The notes under the pieces: model-generated
Database searches by the model: none
What the model was told of the DNA's origin: nothing
Seen by the model: the letters and a program-made list of their open reading frames with translations, nothing else
Program-made: the position numbers and the translations under genes
Source: an uncultured Alphaproteobacteria bacterium
GTDB taxonomy: Bacteria; Pseudomonadota; Alphaproteobacteria; Caulobacterales; Caulobacteraceae
NCBI GenBank assembly: GCA_903912465.1
Contig: CAIWHQ010000164.1
Location: 1 to 34,754 of the forward strand
DNA: 34,754 bases
Reading direction: 5' to 3'
Shown: positions 10,906 to 20,527 of the stretch, piece after piece
How the letters are laid out: each line of letters opens with the position of its first letter
How positions within the stretch are numbered: the first letter of the stretch is position 1

Positions 10906-12255
10906 ATGGCTTCGGCCGCTGAGCAGCTTGCCGCGAACCTCAATTTCGGTGCCTTCCAGAAGGCGACGGAACTCCATAAGCGTATCTACTTCACCCTGAT
11001 CGTCCTGGTGGTTTACCGTCTTGGGACCTACCTGCCGATCCCGGGGATCGACGCAGGTGCCTTCGCCGCCGCCTTCCAGGGGCAGTCCCAGGGCATCCTG
11101 GGGATGTTCAACCTGTTCTCGGGCGGTGCCGTTGAGCGAATGGCCGTCTTCGCCCTGAACGTCGGCCCCTACATTTCGGCGTCCATCATCGTCCAGCTCC
11201 TTGGTGCCATCTATCCGCCCTGGGAGAAGCTCAGGAAAGAGGGTGGTGAGGCGGGACGCAAGACGCTCAACCAGTACACTCGCTATCTCACCGTCGTGCT
11301 CGCGGTGATCCAGGCTGCGGCCATCGCGGCGAGCCTGCAGGCCAGCCCCGGGCTGGTCGTCAATCCCGGCCCGTTCTTCACCCTGTCGACCGTCGTGACC
11401 CTCACGGGTGGCACCATGCTGCTGATGTGGCTCGGTGAACAGATTACCAGCCGTGGCGTGGGGAACGGTGTCTCCCTGATCATCTTTGCGGGGATCGTGG
11501 CAGGCCTTCCCACGGGGGTGATGCAGCTTCTTACGGTCATGCGTACCGGCCAGATGTCCAGCTTCGGCGGGGTGATGATCCTGATCCTGGCCATCGCCGT
11601 GGTCTTCGCGATTGTCTTCATGGAGCGGTCGCAGCGCCGCATCCTGGTCCAGTATCCCAAGCGCCAGCAGGGCAACCGCATGTTCGGGGGCGAGACCTCC
11701 TTCCTGCCGCTCAAGGTGAACACCGCAGGCGTGATCCCTCCAATCTTCGCCTCGTCCCTCCTGCTGCTTCCGGCGACGGCGATGGGCTTCCTGGCGACCG
11801 CGAACCTTCCGCAGTGGCTTCAGTGGCTCCCTGGAGCCGTGGGCCAGCTCCAGCATGGACAGCCCGTTTTCATGCTCTTCTATGGGGCGCTGATCGTCTT
11901 TTTCTGCTTCTTCTACACCTCCATCGTCTTCAATCCGGACGAGACGGCGGAGAACCTTCGGAAGTATGGCGGCTTCCTGCCCGGGATCTCACCTGGAAAG
12001 AGGACGGCAGCCCATCTGGACTATGTCCTGACCCGACTGACCGTGATCGGAGCCGTCTACATCGCGGCAGTCTGTCTCCTGCCCGAGGCTTTGATCGGCT
12101 TCTACAAGGCCCCCTTCTATCTTGGTGGGACGTCAATCCTGATCGTCGTCAGTGTCACCATGGATACGGTCACCCAAATCCAGTCTCATATGCTCTCGCA
12201 CCAATACGAGGGACTGATCCGCAAGTCCCGTCTGCGCGGCGGACGGGAACGCTAG
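10906..12255 (+). CDS. secY: Sec translocase subunit SecY
   Basis: LGTYLPIPGIDAGAF...LGTIYPPWEKL-like region, QQGNRMFGGETSFLPLKVNTAGVIPPIFASSLLLLP. Confidence 0.99.
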   Translation: MASAAEQLAANLNFGAFQKATELHKRIYFTLIVLVVYRLGTYLPIPGIDAGAFAAAFQGQSQGILGMFNLFSGGAVERMAVFALNVGPYISASIIVQLLGAIYPPWEKLRKEGGEAGRKTLNQYTRYLTVVLAVIQAAAIAASLQASPGLVVNPGPFFTLSTVVTLTGGTMLLMWLGEQITSRGVGNGVSLIIFAGIVAGLPTGVMQLLTVMRTGQMSSFGGVMILILAIAVVFAIVFMERSQRRILVQYPKRQQGNRMFGGETSFLPLKVNTAGVIPPIFASSLLLLPATAMGFLATANLPQWLQWLPGAVGQLQHGQPVFMLFYGALIVFFCFFYTSIVFNPDETAENLRKYGGFLPGISPGKRTAAHLDYVLTRLTVIGAVYIAAVCLLPEALIGFYKAPFYLGGTSILIVVSVTMDTVTQIQSHMLSHQYEGLIRKSRLRGGRER

Positions 12256-12312
12256 GCGGGTCTGACGATTTAAACGGCCCGGGACAGGGCCGGTCGACGG
12301 GGAACTGCGCAC

Positions 12313-12879
12313 ATGAACCTCATCCTTTTCGGACCTCCGGCGGCAGGCAAGGGCACCCAGGCCAAGCGGCTGGTGGAGACCCGCAACATGGTGCAGCTTT
12401 CCACGGGAGACATGTTACGCGCGGCGATCGCCTCCGGTTCGGAGCTGGGCAGGCGGGTCGAAGGTGTGATGCAGCGCGGCGAGCTTGTGACGGATGAAAT
12501 CGTGATCGCCCTTATCGAGGATCGGCTTCCAGAGTCCGAGGCGGCCGGGGGTGCTATCTTTGATGGATTCCCCCGGACTGTGGCCCAGGCCGAAGCGCTT
12601 GACCTGATGCTGAAGGGCAGGGGGGCCGCCATCGACCTGGTGGTCCGCCTCAAGGTCAATGACGAAGCCCTCACCCGCAGGATTGCAGGCCGGTTCGCCG
12701 AGTCCGGTCGGCCGGACGACAATCCCGAGAGCTTCAGGGTTCGCCTCGACGCCTACAACGCCCAGACGGCTCCGCTGATTCCCTATTACATGGACGCAGG
12801 GAAACTGGTGGAGATTGATGGCATGGGGTCGATCGACGAGGTCGCCTCCGGGATTGATCGGGCGCTTTCGGCGAGCTAG
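12313..12879 (+). CDS. adk: Adenylate kinase
   Basis: MNLILFGPPAAGKGTQAKRLVE (P-loop), STGDMLRAAIASGSELG, IFDGFPRTVAQAEAL. Confidence 0.98.
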   Translation: MNLILFGPPAAGKGTQAKRLVETRNMVQLSTGDMLRAAIASGSELGRRVEGVMQRGELVTDEIVIALIEDRLPESEAAGGAIFDGFPRTVAQAEALDLMLKGRGAAIDLVVRLKVNDEALTRRIAGRFAESGRPDDNPESFRVRLDAYNAQTAPLIPYYMDAGKLVEIDGMGSIDEVASGIDRALSAS

Positions 12880-12943
12880 GTCCTCTTTCCCGCCGCGCCT
12901 CGCCGTTCTTCGAGCCCGCCGCTCGAAAAACGCGCCCCCACCA

Positions 12944-12971
12944 TTGACGAGGCGGCTTCTATTCCATAAAC
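12944..12971 (+). promoter_or_regulatory. Weak candidate promoter for the alpha operon (rpsM-rpsK-rpoA-rplQ)
   Basis: TTGACG, 16-nt spacer, ATAAAC in the 188-bp adk-rpsM gap; the -10 match is poor. Confidence 0.3.
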
Positions 12972-13067
12972 GAGGCGCTTCCGCGAAACGCGCGAGGGAC
13001 GTTCTGGCCTTTTGACTCGGTCAGAGCGGTGCTCGTGCATCTTTGCGTGACGAGGAGAGCACCCCAC

Positions 13068-13436
13068 GTGGCCCGTATCGCCGGCGTAAACATACCTACG
13101 AACAAGCGCGTCGTGATCGCGCTTCAGTACATTCATGGCATCGGCCAGGCCAAGGCCGCCGAGATCGTGAGCAAGGTCGGTATCGAAGATGCCCGACGCG
13201 TCAACCAATTGTCTGACGCTGAGGTCCTTCAGATCCGGGAGACCATAGACCGCGACTATACGGTTGAGGGTGACCTTCGCCGCGATACCGCCGTCAACAT
13301 CAAGCGGTTGATGGACCTGGCCTGCTATCGCGGGCTCCGTCACCGGAAGGGGCTGCCTGTCCGCGGACAGCGCACCCACACGAACGCTCGGACCCGCAAG
13401 GGACCGGCGAAGCCGATCGCCGGCAAGAAGAAATAA
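13068..13436 (+). CDS. rpsM: 30S ribosomal protein S13
   Basis: (GTG start) [29 protein letters not shown]...[23 protein letters not shown]. Confidence 0.98.
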   Translation: MARIAGVNIPTNKRVVIALQYIHGIGQAKAAEIVSKVGIEDARRVNQLSDAEVLQIRETIDRDYTVEGDLRRDTAVNIKRLMDLACYRGLRHRKGLPVRGQRTHTNARTRKGPAKPIAGKKK

Positions 13437-13448
13437 GAGAATCAAGCG

Positions 13449-13838
13449 ATGGCCAAGGAACCGGCTCGCGTCAAAAAGCGCGAACGCAAAAACATCACAT
13501 CGGGCGTGGCGCACGTGAACGCCTCGTTCAACAACACCATGATCACCATCACCGACGCCCAGGGAAACGCGATCTCCTGGTCCTCCGCCGGCACGATGGG
13601 GTTCAAGGGGTCCCGGAAGTCGACGCCCTACGCGGCGCAGATGGCCGCCGAGGACGCCGGTCGTAAGGCTGCCGAGCACGGGGTGAAGACCCTCGAAGTC
13701 AACGTCTCTGGCCCGGGTTCGGGTCGGGAGTCGGCGCTTCGGGCGCTCCAGGCCGTGGGCATGACGATCACCACAATTCGCGACGTGACTCCGATCCCGC
13801 ACAACGGCTGCCGTCCGCCGAAGCGGCGTCGGGTCTAA
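13449..13838 (+). CDS. rpsK: 30S ribosomal protein S11
   Basis: [30 protein letters not shown]...[16 protein letters not shown]. Confidence 0.99.
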   Translation: MAKEPARVKKRERKNITSGVAHVNASFNNTMITITDAQGNAISWSSAGTMGFKGSRKSTPYAAQMAAEDAGRKAAEHGVKTLEVNVSGPGSGRESALRALQAVGMTITTIRDVTPIPHNGCRPPKRRRV

Positions 13839-13862
13839 CGCGTTAAGCTCCGCACTTCTCCT

Positions 13863-13892
13863 TCGCCGGGCCGCGAAAAACGCGTCCGGCGA
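13863..13892 (+). promoter_or_regulatory. Hairpin in the rpsK-rpoA intergenic region
   Basis: TCGCCGG-gc-CGCG-aaaaa-CGCG-t-CCGGCGA: 7 bp + 4 bp stem with a small internal loop, ~25 nt upstream of the rpoA GTG, no T-tract. Confidence 0.7.
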
Positions 13893-13917
13893 TCCTGCGT
13901 TCGAGGGACATTCATAC

Positions 13918-14934
13918 GTGATTGAAAGAAACTGGAACGAACTCACCCGTCCGGAAAAGCCTGCCATCGAGCTTGGCACCGACCCCGCTCGCAAGGCGCG
14001 TCTGGTGGCCGAACCCCTCGAGCGGGGTTTTGGCGTTACCCTCGGTAACAGCCTTCGCCGGGTCCTTCTGTCCTCCCTCCAAGGGGCGGCCGTCACCGCC
14101 GTTCAGATCGACGGTGTCGTCCACGAGTTCTCCTCGCTCGAGGGCGTCCGGGAGGACGTCGTCGATATCGTTCTGAACATCAAGCAACTTGCCCTCCGCT
14201 TGCATGCGGAAGGTGTCAGGCGGATGACGCTCCGGGCCCAGGGGCCAGGTTCGGTGACCGCCCGCCAGATCGAGACCGGCGCAGACATCGAGATCCTCAA
14301 CCCGGACCACGTGCTCTGCACCCTCGACGAGGGTGCCAGCGTGCGCATGGAGTTCACGGTTCAGAACGGCAAGGGCTATGTCCCCTCCGAGATGAACCGT
14401 CCCGAGGACGCTCCGATTGGCCTGATCGCCGTCGACAGCCTGTACTCGCCGGTCAAGCGGGTTGCCTACCGGGTGGAGCCCACCCGCCAGGGCCAGAGCC
14501 TCGACTATGACAAGCTGATCATCGACGTCGAAACCAACGGCGCGGTGACACCCGTGGACGCCGTGGCCTACGCCGCCCGGATCCTTCAGGACCAACTTCA
14601 GATCTTCATCACTTTCGAAGAGCCGAAGAAGAAGTCTGATGCCGACTCCAAGCCCGAGTTGCCCTTCAATCCAGCCCTGCTGAAGAAGGTCGATGAGCTC
14701 GAGCTGTCTGTCCGCTCGGCGAATTGCCTGAAGAACGACAACATCGTCTATATCGGCGACCTGATCCAGAAGACCGAGGCGGAGATGCTCCGCACGCCGA
14801 ACTTCGGGCGCAAGTCGCTTAACGAGATTAAGGAAGTGCTCGCGGGCATGAACCTGCATCTCGGGATGGACGTTCCCAACTGGCCGCCCGAGAATATAGA
14901 AGAGCTGGCCAAGAAGTTCGAAGACCAGATGTAA
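13918..14934 (+). CDS. rpoA: DNA-directed RNA polymerase subunit alpha
   Basis: [55 protein letters not shown]; alpha-CTD present; GTG start. Confidence 0.99.
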   Translation: MIERNWNELTRPEKPAIELGTDPARKARLVAEPLERGFGVTLGNSLRRVLLSSLQGAAVTAVQIDGVVHEFSSLEGVREDVVDIVLNIKQLALRLHAEGVRRMTLRAQGPGSVTARQIETGADIEILNPDHVLCTLDEGASVRMEFTVQNGKGYVPSEMNRPEDAPIGLIAVDSLYSPVKRVAYRVEPTRQGQSLDYDKLIIDVETNGAVTPVDAVAYAARILQDQLQIFITFEEPKKKSDADSKPELPFNPALLKKVDELELSVRSANCLKNDNIVYIGDLIQKTEAEMLRTPNFGRKSLNEIKEVLAGMNLHLGMDVPNWPPENIEELAKKFEDQM

Positions 14935-14980
14935 TCCTGCGGCGCGTCGCGAGACGCCCCGCTCCCGAGGAGAGACCGCA

Positions 14981-15397
14981 ATGCGTCATGGAAATGGGCA
15001 CCGCAAGCTGGGACGGACCAGCGCGCACCGGACCGCCATGTTCGCCAACATGGCTGCCAGCCTCATCAAGCATGAGCAGATCGTCACGACCCTGCCCAAG
15101 GCCAAGGAGCTTCGGCCCGTGGTGGAAAAGCTGGTGACCCTGGCTAAGCGCGGCGACCTGCACGCCCGCCGTCAGGCCATCAGCCAGATCCGCGATGTTG
15201 AGCAGGTCGGCAAGCTGTTCGCGACCCTCGGTCCCCGCTATGCGGATCGTCGTGGCGGCTACACCCGCGTTCTGAAGGCCGGGTTCCGCTATGGCGACAA
15301 CGCCGCACTGGCGGTCATAGAGTTTGTCGACCGCGACCCCTCGGAAAAGGGCAAGGACTCCGGCCCGGTGCAGGTTTCAGCCTTCGCAGACGCCTAG
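14981..15397 (+). CDS. rplQ: 50S ribosomal protein L17
   Basis: [46 protein letters not shown]. Confidence 0.99.
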   Translation: MRHGNGHRKLGRTSAHRTAMFANMAASLIKHEQIVTTLPKAKELRPVVEKLVTLAKRGDLHARRQAISQIRDVEQVGKLFATLGPRYADRRGGYTRVLKAGFRYGDNAALAVIEFVDRDPSEKGKDSGPVQVSAFADA

Positions 15398-15424
15398 GCT
15401 CTTCCAGCCCGGCGCAAGGAATTT

Positions 15425-15455
15425 GACCCCGGCCCTGCGCCGGGGTCTTTTTTTT
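15425..15455 (+). terminator. Rho-independent terminator ending the ribosomal operon
   Basis: gaccccggc-cctgc-gccggggtc followed by an uninterrupted run of 8 T. Confidence 0.95.
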
Positions 15456-15718
15456 GGGGCAGACCGGGCGAGGGTTGCGGATTGCCAGACGCGGCCTCCT
15501 GCGTCTGCCCGCCTCATCGGGATCAAGCCGCTCCCGTCGGACGGGAAGGCCGAGGTGCTGTCGGGTGCGCTGGTGCCGGGCGCCCGCAGGCCTGTCGGTT
15601 TCTGGGCCTGCTGTGACCTGAATCCCCTGACGGGAGGACAACCGTTGCGCGGAATGGAGGTCGGGGTTGCGGCCCCGGAGGCTTCGGGCCAAGGTCCCGC
15701 GCGATCGAGGACCCGACA

Positions 15719-17017
15719 ATGACGACGGAAGCTTCCACGCCCACTCGACGCCGTGCGGCCTTCGGATTTATCTTTGCGTCGGCCCTGCTGAACGCGGTGT
15801 CCTTTGGCATCACCATCCCGATCCTCCCTGGCCTGATCAAGGACTTCGCGGGAGGCGACACGGCTGCCGCCGCAGAGTGGGTCATGCTGTTCGGCGCGGT
15901 CTGGGGGGTGATGCAGTTCATCTGCGGGCCCATACTGGGGGTGCTTTCAGACCGGATCGGCCGCCGGCCGGTCCTTCTGATCTCCTTCCTGGGTCTGGCC
16001 TTCGACTTCCTGTTCCTGGTCTTCGCCCCCAGCCTGATGTGGCTGTTCGTCGCGCGGATCGTGAACGGCATGACTGCCGCCAGCTTCTCCACGGCCAACG
16101 CCTATGTGGCGGACGTCACGCCGGTCGATCAGCGGGCGCGCTACTTCGGGTTCATGGGCGCATCCTTCGGGTTCGGCTTCCTGATCGGGCCTGTTCTCGG
16201 AGGTCTGCTGGCCGGCCCCTACATGCAGTCCCTCGTCGGGGACTTCGCCATCCGGCTGCCCTTTGCGGTTGCCGGTGCCCTGGCCCTCCTCAACTTCCTG
16301 TACGGCCTCTTCGTCCTGCCGGAGTCGCTGCCGCCGGAGCGCCGCAGCGCCCGGTTCGACTGGAGCCGAGCCAATCCGGTCGGGTCCCTGAAGTTCCTGC
16401 TCGTGCAGGGCCAGCTGGCGGGCCTGGCGACCGTCGGCTTCCTGTTCCAGATTGCGCATAACGTCCTGCCAGCGGTCTTCGTCCTCTACACTGGCTATCG
16501 TTACAACTGGGACCTCCAGACCATCAGCCTGACCATGTTCCTGACAGGCGCTCTGGGGATTCTCATGCAGACCCTTGTGGTCGGACCGGTGGTCCGGACC
16601 CTGGGCGAGCGGGGCGCGCTCCTCATCGGCTGTGCGGGGGCCGCCCTCGGCTTTCTCTGCTATGGCCTGGCCCCCACGGGTCTGACCTACCTTGCAGCGG
16701 CACCCATCTTCGCCCTCAGCAATCTCCTGAGCCCCGGCCTGCAGGGTCTGATGACCCGGCGTGTGGGCCCGGAGTTTCAGGGGCAGCTACAGGGCGCAAA
16801 CCAGAGCCTGTCCGGCATCGCCACCATTATCGGCCCCTTCCTGTTCGGCGGCAGCTTCGCCTTCGCCCTGAAGCACGAGTCCCTTTCGGCCTGGCCAGGG
16901 CTGCCCATCCTGATCGCCTCATCGCTGATGGTGGTGGCCTTCTTCGTGGCCTGGCGGGTTGGCCGACCCCTGCCGGTCGCGCCAGTGCCCGGTCCGACCC
17001 CCGTTGCGGGGGAGTGA
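15719..17017 (+). CDS. MFS transporter, TCR/Tet-like family
   Basis: MFS motif A GVLSDRIGRRPVLL, Tet-like FVLPESLPPERR, ~12 hydrophobic segments. Confidence 0.9.
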   Translation: MTTEASTPTRRRAAFGFIFASALLNAVSFGITIPILPGLIKDFAGGDTAAAAEWVMLFGAVWGVMQFICGPILGVLSDRIGRRPVLLISFLGLAFDFLFLVFAPSLMWLFVARIVNGMTAASFSTANAYVADVTPVDQRARYFGFMGASFGFGFLIGPVLGGLLAGPYMQSLVGDFAIRLPFAVAGALALLNFLYGLFVLPESLPPERRSARFDWSRANPVGSLKFLLVQGQLAGLATVGFLFQIAHNVLPAVFVLYTGYRYNWDLQTISLTMFLTGALGILMQTLVVGPVVRTLGERGALLIGCAGAALGFLCYGLAPTGLTYLAAAPIFALSNLLSPGLQGLMTRRVGPEFQGQLQGANQSLSGIATIIGPFLFGGSFAFALKHESLSAWPGLPILIASSLMVVAFFVAWRVGRPLPVAPVPGPTPVAGE

Positions 17018-17095
17018 AGACGCTCACCGGATGGGGTTCGCCATGATTGCGCCCGAAACCTGTCAGATCAGGAACCCAAGATAACAGGAAGTCCC

Positions 17096-18511
17096 ATGCA
17101 CCTGCACAGAGCCCTGGTCCCCGCCCTCGTCCTACTGGCGGCCTGTTCCGGCCCTGCTGGGCGGACCGAAGCCCAATCCCCGCCCCTCGCCCAGCCGACC
17201 CGGGCGGCGCCCTCAGACCCCCTGAACATGAAGGCCTCCTTCGCCCCCGTGGTCCGCAGGGCGGCTCCGGCGGTGGTGAACATTTCGGCCAAGCGCATCG
17301 TCCGTCAGCAGGTCGACCCCTTCTGGCAGATGTTTGGAATGGGAGCGCCCCCCAACCGGGTCGAGGGGTCGCTTGGCTCTGGGGTCATCGTCCGGTCTGA
17401 CGGGATCATCATAACCAACAACCACGTCATCGAGGGCGGCCGGGAGATCACAGTTGCGCTCTCGGACCGCCGAGAGTTTCCCGCCCGCGTGCTCCTTGTG
17501 GATGCCAGGGGTGACCTCGCTGTGCTCAAGATCGACGCCGGAACCGAGCGCCTGCCGGTCATGCCGATCGACGATTCGGATGACGCTCAGGTCGGCGACC
17601 TGGTGCTGGCCATCGGCGATCCCTTTGGCGTGGGCCAGACCGTCACCAATGGCATCATCTCCGCCCTCAACCGGGCGGCCGACCCACAGGGTGGGGCGCC
17701 GATGACCTACATTCAGACCGACGCCGCCATCAATCCAGGCAACTCCGGGGGCGCCCTTGTGGACATGGATGGCGACCTCATCGGAGTGAACAGCTTCATC
17801 GTGTCGCGGTCAGGCGGGTCGGCAGGCGTTGGGTTCGCCATACCTGCAGCCATGGTCCGGCGGGTGGTCGAGGCCGCTGCCGGTGGAGGCCAGGTCCTTG
17901 TGCGTTCCTGGCTGGGTGCGCGGACCCAGCCCGTCACCCCGGAGATCGCGCGCAGTGTGGGCCTGTCCTCTCCCCAGGGCGCCCTGGTGGCCGACATCTG
18001 GCCGGGGGGTCCCGCCGATCGGGCCGGCCTGAAGTCCGGCGATATCATCCTGACGGTGAACGGCCGTCCGGCGGCCGATCCGGCTGCGGTGTCCTTCGCC
18101 GTCGGGGCGGCGCGACCCGGGGAAAGCCTCGCCCTCTCCGTCCGGCGGAATGAACAGGTGATCAAGGCCAGCCTCCGCCCGGAACCCCCGCCGGCCAAGC
18201 CGGCCCGGGACGAGTGGCTTGTGGACGGCCGCAATCCCTTCCAGGGCGCAACCGTGGTGAACGTCTCTCCGGCCGTTGCAGAGGAACTGGGCGTCGACGC
18301 CTTTTCGTCCCGGGGCGTCCTGGTGATCAACATCTCCCGGGGCTTTGCGATGAATGCAGGCCTGCGTCCGGGGGACGTGGTTCGTCGGGTCAATGGTCGC
18401 GAGATCGGGACGGTCGCCGACCTCCGGGGTGCCCTGTCGAGTCCCGCGGGGAACTGGGCGGTGACCATCCTGCGCGGCGAGCGCGAGATCACCGGCAATT
18501 TCCGGACCTGA
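17096..18511 (+). CDS. HtrA/Deg-family trypsin-like serine protease with two PDZ domains, putative lipoprotein
   Basis: Triad contexts TNNHVIEGG (His), GDLAVLKID (Asp), AINPGNSGGALVD (Ser); two PDZ-like regions; N-terminus MHLHRALVPALVLLAACS carries a lipobox LAAC. Confidence 0.93.
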   Translation: MHLHRALVPALVLLAACSGPAGRTEAQSPPLAQPTRAAPSDPLNMKASFAPVVRRAAPAVVNISAKRIVRQQVDPFWQMFGMGAPPNRVEGSLGSGVIVRSDGIIITNNHVIEGGREITVALSDRREFPARVLLVDARGDLAVLKIDAGTERLPVMPIDDSDDAQVGDLVLAIGDPFGVGQTVTNGIISALNRAADPQGGAPMTYIQTDAAINPGNSGGALVDMDGDLIGVNSFIVSRSGGSAGVGFAIPAAMVRRVVEAAAGGGQVLVRSWLGARTQPVTPEIARSVGLSSPQGALVADIWPGGPADRAGLKSGDIILTVNGRPAADPAAVSFAVGAARPGESLALSVRRNEQVIKASLRPEPPPAKPARDEWLVDGRNPFQGATVVNVSPAVAEELGVDAFSSRGVLVINISRGFAMNAGLRPGDVVRRVNGREIGTVADLRGALSSPAGNWAVTILRGEREITGNFRT

Positions 18512-18542
18512 CCGGCGCGCGGGAAGCCGCTAGTCTTTGCCG

Positions 18543-19856
18543 ATGGCCGACCTGTTCGAAGCTGCGGGACTGACCCCGCCCAACCCGGCACCGCTGGCCG
18601 AGCGTCTGAGGCCTCGGTCGCTTGGCGAGGTGGCTGGGCAGGACCACCTCCTGTCTGCCGAGGGTCCCATCGGGCGCATGGCGGCCGCGCGCCGGCTGTC
18701 CTCCATGATCCTCTGGGGCCCGCCCGGGGTGGGCAAGACGACCATCGCCCGGCTCCTCGCCCAGGCGGCGGGCTACGAATTTCAGCAGATCTCCGCCGTC
18801 TTTTCCGGGGTGGCGGACCTCAAGAAGGCCTTCGAGCAGGCCCGGGTCCGGCGCCATGCGGGACAGGCCACCCTCCTGTTTGTGGATGAAATCCACCGTT
18901 TCAATCGCGCCCAGCAGGACGGCTTCCTGCCCTGGGTGGAGGAGGGGGTGGTCACCCTGGTCGGTGCCACCACCGAGAACCCGTCCTTCGAACTGAACGG
19001 GGCCCTCCTGTCCCGATGCCAGGTCTTCGTATTGCGGCGTCTGGACGAGGCGGCACAGTCCGCCCTCCTTGAGCGTGCGGAGGCGGCGGAGGGCCGGGTC
19101 CTGCCCCTGACCGCCGAGGCGCGCTCGGCCCTGGTCGCCCTGGCGGACGGGGACGGCCGCTACCTCCTGACTCTGGCCGAGACCCTTTTCGGCGTGGCGT
19201 CTGCGACGCCCCTCGACCCCGCGGCCCTGGGGCTCCTGCTGCAAAAGCGCAGCCCGGCCTACGACAAGGACCGGGAGGGGCACTACAACCTGATCTCTGC
19301 CCTTCACAAGTCGATCCGCGGGTCAGATCCGGACGCCGCCCTCTACTGGCTGGCCCGCATGCTTGAGGGGGGGGAAGAACCCCTGTTCATCGCCCGGCGC
19401 CTGGTCCGGGCGGCCATGGAGGATATCGGCTCGGCTGACCCCATGTCGCTGGTCCTGGCCAACGCCGCCCGCGAGGCCTTCGAGCACCTGGGATCGCCCG
19501 AGGGCGAGCTCGCCCTGGCCCAACTGACCGTGCACCTGGCCTGCGCGCCCAAGTCGAACGCCGTCTATACGGCGTTCTCCAGGGCCAGGAAGGCGGCGCG
19601 GGAGACCGGCTCCCTGCCGCCGCCGGCCCACATCCTGAACGCCCCGACCCAGCTGATGAAGTCGCTCGGCTACGGGGACGGCTATGTCTATGACCACGAC
19701 GCCGAGGGGGGCTTTTCCGGGCAGAACTACTTCCCGGATGGCATGGCGCGCCGGACCTTCTACGAGCCCCGGGGCGAGGGTTCCGAGGTTCGCGTCCGCG
19801 AGCGCCTGGAGCGCTGGGCGGCGATGCGGGGACGAGAGCCGGAAGGGCGTCGATGA
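18543..19856 (+). CDS. rarA: Replication-associated recombination protein A (RarA/MgsA AAA+ ATPase)
   Basis: LRPRSLGEVAGQDHLL, Walker A GPPGVGKTTIARLLA, LFVDEIHRFNRAQQDGFLPWVEEGVVTLVGATTENPSFELN. Confidence 0.96.
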   Translation: MADLFEAAGLTPPNPAPLAERLRPRSLGEVAGQDHLLSAEGPIGRMAAARRLSSMILWGPPGVGKTTIARLLAQAAGYEFQQISAVFSGVADLKKAFEQARVRRHAGQATLLFVDEIHRFNRAQQDGFLPWVEEGVVTLVGATTENPSFELNGALLSRCQVFVLRRLDEAAQSALLERAEAAEGRVLPLTAEARSALVALADGDGRYLLTLAETLFGVASATPLDPAALGLLLQKRSPAYDKDREGHYNLISALHKSIRGSDPDAALYWLARMLEGGEEPLFIARRLVRAAMEDIGSADPMSLVLANAAREAFEHLGSPEGELALAQLTVHLACAPKSNAVYTAFSRARKAARETGSLPPPAHILNAPTQLMKSLGYGDGYVYDHDAEGGFSGQNYFPDGMARRTFYEPRGEGSEVRVRERLERWAAMRGREPEGRR

Positions 19857-20470
19857 GTTTGCAGGGCCCCCATCCAACTGTCCCTCGGCCGATTGTCCTT
19901 CGGCTGATTGGCCGATGCACCACGGAACAGCAGGAAGCCTTGCGCCTCCTGCGCAATCATCCGGCCATTCGCGGCGCCATGTATACCGATCATGTCATCT
20001 CCCAGGAGGAGCATGCCCGCTGGATGGCAGGCCTCTCCGGAGACGACCGAAGGCTTGTCTTTGTCGTGCTGTCGCCAGAGGGCGAGGCCCTGGGACTTGT
20101 CAGCGTGACCGCGATAGATCGTCTCCACCGCACGGCAGACTGGGCCTTCTACCTGGCTCCCGAGGCGCGCGGCGGTCTGGGCGCCGCCCTCGAGTTTCAC
20201 CTGCTGGAGTTTGTCTTCGGCGAGTTGGATCTGGAGAAGCTAAATTGCGAGGTTCTGGAGTCCAATCCGACGGTGGTTCGTATGCACGCCAAGTTCCTCT
20301 TCAGAGAGGAGGGGTTCCGGCGTTCTAACGTCGTCAAGGATGGCGACCGGATCGGCGTCCACTTTCTGGGTCTCACACGCGAGGATTGGAAGGAGGGAAG
20401 GGTTGCGGTCCAAGAGCGGATCCAGGAGGTGCTCGACCGGTTCGAGATCACTCTGGAACCGTGGGGCTGA
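19853..20470 (+). CDS. GNAT-family N-acetyltransferase, PseH/FlmH-like
   Basis: GNAT fold: LGLVSVTAIDRLHRTADWAFYLAPEARGGLGAALEFHLLEFVFGELDLEKLNCEVLESNPTVVRMHAKFLFREEGFRR resembles the PseH type; overlaps the rarA stop by 4 nt. Confidence 0.78.
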   Translation: MSLQGPHPTVPRPIVLRLIGRCTTEQQEALRLLRNHPAIRGAMYTDHVISQEEHARWMAGLSGDDRRLVFVVLSPEGEALGLVSVTAIDRLHRTADWAFYLAPEARGGLGAALEFHLLEFVFGELDLEKLNCEVLESNPTVVRMHAKFLFREEGFRRSNVVKDGDRIGVHFLGLTREDWKEGRVAVQERIQEVLDRFEITLEPWG

Positions 20471-20527
20471 GGCAAGGCCGTTCGGCGCAAGGGTGACGAA
20501 CAGGGCACGTCTCAGCTAAATGGCTTT

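Noticed and set aside
12909-12927. Hairpin ttcgag-cccgccg-ctcgaa as a possible adk terminator
   Set aside because: Only 6 bp and followed by A-rich rather than T-rich sequence; not a convincing terminator on either strand.
12255-13068. Absence of rpmJ after secY, and of rpsD between rpsK and rpoA
   Set aside because: Alphaproteobacteria commonly carry these genes elsewhere, and adk between secY and rpsM is common; not an anomaly.
12876-14096. 406-aa minus-strand ORF across the adk-rpsM gap, rpsM and rpsK
   Set aside because: Overlaps certain r-protein genes; no domain signature; composition typical of a reverse-frame artefact.
15315-15719. 134-aa minus-strand ORF spanning the rplQ terminator and MFS upstream region
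   Set aside because: Runs through the intrinsic terminator and has no family resemblance; Arg/Pro-rich artefact.
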